From: Pyxidicoccus xibeiensis
GTDB lineage: Bacteria > Myxococcota > Myxococcia > Myxococcales > Myxococcaceae
Direction: 5' to 3'
Length of the DNA stretch: 64,000 bases
Assembly: GCF_024198175.1 (NCBI RefSeq)
Contig: NZ_JAJVKV010000009.1
Coordinates: 186,001 to 250,000, forward strand
The notes under the pieces are model-generated. The model saw nothing but the letters and a program-made list of their open reading frames with translations. It made no database searches and was not told the origin of the DNA. Made by a program: the position numbers and the translations under genes. Below, piece by piece: positions 61,094 to 64,000 of the stretch (position 1 is the stretch's first letter; each line of letters starts with the position of its first letter).

Positions 61094-62224
61094 ATGGCTT
61101 CTTCACACGCGGGTCGCACGCTGGGACGCATCCTCGCCATGGCGGGCAAGGAGGTGCTGCACATCCGCCGGGACATCCGGACGCTCTACCTGGCGCTGGC
61201 CATGCCGGTGCTGCTGCTGGTGCTGTTCGGCTTCGGCATCAGCTTCGACGTGGACCACCTGGGCCTGGCCGTGGTGGACCAGGACCGGACGGAGCAGTCG
61301 CGGGAGCTGGTGCGCCACGTGACGGCCTCCGAGGAGTTCATCCAGGAGTGGGAGGGCACCTCCCCGGAGGAGGCCCAGCGGGAGCTGCGCCGGGGACGCG
61401 CCATCGCCGTGCTGGTGGTGCCCCGGGGCTTCGCCGAGGACGTGGCGCGCGGCGGAGCCCGGGTGCAGCTGCTGGTGGACGGCTCGGATGGGAATACGGC
61501 CACGCAGGCGCTGGCCAAGGCCCAGGCGCTGGTGGACGCGGCGGGACGGAAGCTCGCGGGCGGTGAGGTGCGGGCGCCGCCGCTGGAGGTGAGCCTGCGC
61601 ACGCTGTTCAACCCGGAGGGGCGCTCGGCGCTGTTCCTGGTGCCGGGGCTGGCGGCGTACCTGCTGGCCATCGTCGCGGTGCTCATCACCGCCCTGACTG
61701 TCGCGCGCGAGTGGGAGCGCGGCTCCATGGAGCAGCTCTTCGCCACGCCGGTAGGACGGCTGGAGATTGTCGTCGGCAAGCTGCTGCCGTACCTGGGCAT
61801 CGGCCTGCTCCAGGTGCTCCTGGTGCTGACGGTGGGCGCGTGGGTCTTCGCCGTGCCGGTGCGGGGCAGCCTGGTGGCGCTGGGGCTGGGAGCGCTGCTG
61901 TTCCTGGTGGGCATGCTGGGCCAGGGGCTGCTCATCTCCGTGGTGACGCGCAACCAGGTGGTGGCCACGCAGGTGGCGACGATGACGTCCGTGCTGCCGT
62001 CCATGCTGCTGTCGGGCTTCATCTTCCCGTTGGAGAACCTGCCCCTGCCGCTGCGGGTCATCAGCACGCTGATTCCCGCGCGCTACTTCGTGGCCACGCT
62101 GCGCGGGGTGCTGCTGCGGGGCAACGGCCTGGACGTGCTGTGGCCGCAGCTGGTGGCGCTGACGCTGTTCGCGGCCTTGATGCTGACGGTGGCCACGCGC
62201 CGCTTCCAGCGGCGGCTGGACTGA
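61094..62224 (+). CDS. ABC-2 type exporter permease, first subunit
   Basis: At 376 residues it has the ABC2_membrane_3 plan: one N-terminal helix (LYLALAMPVLLLVLFGFGI), a large periplasmic domain (about 50-175; includes VVDQDRTEQSRELV and VLVVPRGFAEDV), and five C-terminal helices, with EWERGSMEQLFATPV as the coupling segment. It matches YbhS-type permeases that, with YbhR, YbhF and YbhG, export cationic drugs or other amphiphiles. The next permease starts 16 bases after its stop. Start ATG 61094 lies 6 bases after the ATPase stop. Confidence 0.93.
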   Translation: MASSHAGRTLGRILAMAGKEVLHIRRDIRTLYLALAMPVLLLVLFGFGISFDVDHLGLAVVDQDRTEQSRELVRHVTASEEFIQEWEGTSPEEAQRELRRGRAIAVLVVPRGFAEDVARGGARVQLLVDGSDGNTATQALAKAQALVDAAGRKLAGGEVRAPPLEVSLRTLFNPEGRSALFLVPGLAAYLLAIVAVLITALTVAREWERGSMEQLFATPVGRLEIVVGKLLPYLGIGLLQVLLVLTVGAWVFAVPVRGSLVALGLGALLFLVGMLGQGLLISVVTRNQVVATQVATMTSVLPSMLLSGFIFPLENLPLPLRVISTLIPARYFVATLRGVLLRGNGLDVLWPQLVALTLFAALMLTVATRRFQRRLD

Positions 62225-62240
62225 AGGGAGGGCCGGGAGC

Positions 62241-63377
62241 ATGCATCCGCTGATGGTGCAGTACCGCGCGGTGGTGGTGAAGGAGGTGCGCCAGACGGCG
62301 CGCGACAAGCGCGTGATGGCGCTGCTCACCCTGGTGCCGCTCATCCAGCTCTTCGTGCTGGGCTTCGCGGTGAACTTCGACGTGCGCCACGTGCCCACGG
62401 CGGTGGTGGACCGGGACAACTCGGTGGAGAGCCGAGAGCATGCGCGCACGCTGCTGGCCGGCGACACGCTGGACCTGAAGGCGGAGCTGCGCGACGAGCG
62501 CGCCGCGGAGGCGCTGGTGGAACAGGGCCAGGCCTCCGTCGCGCTGGTCTTCCCCCCGGACTTCGAGGAGGACGTGCTGCGGGGCAGCGGCGCGCGGGTG
62601 CAGGCGCTGGTGGATGGCTCCGACCCGGTGCGCTCGGGCGTGGCGGCGGACGCGGTGGCGCGGCACGCGGCGCAGCGGGCCCTGCAGTCCCTCCAGGCCC
62701 AGGCCGGCGCCCGGGGCGAGACGCCGCCCCGCCCGCCGGTGGAGCTGGTGCCTCGCGTCCTCTACAACCCGGAGCTGTCCACGTCGGTGTACGTGGTGCC
62801 GGGCATCGCGGCGATGCTGCTGCTCATCGTCACCACCATCATCATGGCCATGGGCCTGGCCCGCGAGCGGGAGAGCGGCACGCTGGAGCAGCTCCAGGTG
62901 ACGCCGCTGCGGCCCGGGGTGCTGATGGCGGGCAAGGTGACGCCCTTCGTGCTGGTGGGGCTGGTGGACGTGGGGCTGGCGCTGAGCGTGGGCGCGTGGG
63001 TGTTCGGCGTGCCGCTGCGCGGGAGCCTGGCGCTGGTGGCGCTGGCCACCCTGCTCTACGTGCTGTCCACGCTGGGCGTGGGGCTGCTCATCGCCACCAT
63101 GAGCCGCACCCAGCAGCAGGCCTTCGTCGGAGGCTTCCTCTTCCTGCTGCCGGCGGTGCTGCTGTCGGGCGTGATGACGCCGGTGCGGGCCATGCCGGAC
63201 TGGCTGGCCTGGGTCACCTGGCTCAACCCGGTCCGCTACTACGTGGAGGTGCTGCGCGGCGTGCTGCTCAAGAGCGCGGGCCTGATGGACTTGTGGCCCC
63301 AGTTGGCGCTGCTCGCGCTCTTCGGGTTCATGGTGATGTCGGTGGCCGCGCACCGCTTCCGGAAGACCACGGCCTGA
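62241..63377 (+). CDS. ABC-2 type exporter permease, second subunit
   Basis: The 378-residue protein is homologous to the first permease: helix LLTLVPLIQLFVLGFAVNF, periplasmic domain with VVDRDNSVESREHA and ALVFPPDFEEDVL, and five C-terminal helices with the coupling segment ERESGTLEQLQVTPL. It corresponds to YbhR. The two permeases would form a heterodimer in the membrane. This is the last gene of the five-gene exporter operon; the gene beyond is on the other strand, 13 bases away. Confidence 0.93.
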   Translation: MHPLMVQYRAVVVKEVRQTARDKRVMALLTLVPLIQLFVLGFAVNFDVRHVPTAVVDRDNSVESREHARTLLAGDTLDLKAELRDERAAEALVEQGQASVALVFPPDFEEDVLRGSGARVQALVDGSDPVRSGVAADAVARHAAQRALQSLQAQAGARGETPPRPPVELVPRVLYNPELSTSVYVVPGIAAMLLLIVTTIIMAMGLARERESGTLEQLQVTPLRPGVLMAGKVTPFVLVGLVDVGLALSVGAWVFGVPLRGSLALVALATLLYVLSTLGVGLLIATMSRTQQQAFVGGFLFLLPAVLLSGVMTPVRAMPDWLAWVTWLNPVRYYVEVLRGVLLKSAGLMDLWPQLALLALFGFMVMSVAAHRFRKTTA

Positions 63378-63390
63378 GCGCCGTCGTGCC

Positions 63391-64000
63391 TCAGGCGTGG
63401 AGGCTCTCGTGGCGGGCGAGCATCTCCACGAACTGGGCGATGCGCCGGGCCCGCGTCTCCGCCTTCTTCGCGGTGTGGACCCGCCACAGGATGGCGTAGC
63501 GGTTGGCCGAGTTCAGCGTGGCGAAGTACGCGGCCGCGCGCGGGTTGGCATCCAGGGCCGCCTTGAGGTCGTCGGGGACGACCACCTTGCTCGGCGAGTC
63601 GTAGGCCGCATCCCAGCGCCCGTCCTGCTTCGCGCTCTCCACCACCGCGAGCCCCGGCGGCTGCATCTTCCCCGCGGCGATGAGCGCCGCCACCTTGTCG
63701 CGGTTGATCTTGGACCAGACGCTCCGGGCGCCGCGCGGCGTGAACTTCTGGAGCCACCACGCGTCGTCGAAGCTGCCCTTCTGCCCGTCGATCCACCCCC
63801 ACGCCAGCGCCACGTCGAGCGCCTCAGGGTAGGTGACCGACGCGATGCCCGTCCCCTTCTTGCCCAGCTTCAGCCACACCCCTCGAGACGACGCGTGGTG
63901 CTTGGCGAGCCAGGTCTCCCAGGCCTTGGGACTCTCGAACGGCAGGATGGGGAGCTCGACGGCGGGCGCCTTCGCCACGGCGTTCTTCGCGGGGGCCTTC
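63391..64000 (-). CDS. YdeI/OmpD-associated family protein, 5' end outside the window
   Basis: The frame stays open to the window edge (upstream residues KAPAKNA precede a possible GTG at 63978), so the start is probably outside. The visible part shows the YdeI layout: FESPKAWETWLAKHH, GVWLKLGKKG, YPEALDVALAWGWIDG, a QKFTPRGARSVWSKIN segment and a C-terminal WRVHTAKKAETRARRIAQFVEML. Members are linked to resistance to cationic peptides or polymyxin in enterobacteria; their biochemistry is unclear. A Lys/Ala/Pro-rich N-terminal extension appears to precede the domain. It converges on the exporter operon. Confidence 0.85.
   Translation of the reverse strand, partial: KAPAKNAVAKAPAVELPILPFESPKAWETWLAKHHASSRGVWLKLGKKGTGIASVTYPEALDVALAWGWIDGQKGSFDDAWWLQKFTPRGARSVWSKINRDKVAALIAAGKMQPPGLAVVESAKQDGRWDAAYDSPSKVVVPDDLKAALDANPRAAAYFATLNSANRYAILWRVHTAKKAETRARRIAQFVEMLARHESLHA

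Overview
The window looks like chromosomal DNA from a myxobacterium of the Myxococcaceae (Myxococcus, Corallococcus or Pyxidicoccus type). GC is very high by eye. Telling family signatures are a MYXO-CTERM sorting tail at 15.4 kb, an AgmX/PglI C-terminal domain protein at 34.4 kb, a myxobacterial-type PilZ protein at 20.4 kb and many secreted or lipobox-bearing proteins of unknown function. Coding density is high, mostly on the minus strand. I see no tRNA, rRNA, CRISPR array or intact insertion sequence.

0-8.3 kb is a candidate conflict (immunity or programmed cell death) island. A 5'-truncated, divergent SIR2-like protein overlaps by 4 bases a membrane-anchored nSTAND1 NTPase with a WD40 array (+ strand). 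Converging on it, with overlapping 3' ends, are an exported patatin-like phospholipase and a C25/caspase-fold protease (- strand). 8.3-13.7 kb carries ordinary genes: a putative zinc-binding protein, a DedA membrane protein, a secreted unknown, a cyclic-nucleotide-binding protein, a gamma carbonic anhydrase-like protein, miaB and an unknown. 13.7-19 kb holds a lipobox plus MYXO-CTERM repeat protein, a translationally coupled three-gene set headed by a CoxE-like VWA protein, and a cysteine-rich secreted protein.

19-23.5 kb contains an Fe-S RNA (uracil-5-)-methyltransferase, a PilZ protein and an acetoacetate module (thiolase, scoA, scoB). 23.7-28.8 kb carries two tandem paralogous lipoproteins with PKD, InlB-like and WD40 domains, each behind a near-identical promoter. 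Next come rpsA with a good housekeeping promoter, a sterol desaturase/fatty acid hydroxylase and a MORN-repeat protein. A beta-oxidation block at 33.3-38.4 kb has two acyl-CoA dehydrogenases, an enoyl-CoA hydratase and a 3-hydroxyacyl-CoA dehydrogenase, interspersed with an AgmX/PglI-type protein and a secreted unknown. An Mrp-family Fe-S carrier ATPase follows.

40.7-48.5 kb is accessory in character: small orphan genes of unknown function and a Septu-like defence locus whose PtuA-type ATPase is intact but whose PtuB-type HNH nuclease is truncated. 48.5-64 kb returns to recognisable functions: SppA, RtcA, a CocE/NonD hydrolase, a receiver protein, an NtrC-type two-component pair, a YbhGFSR-like ABC exporter operon and a 5'-truncated YdeI-family protein at the window edge.
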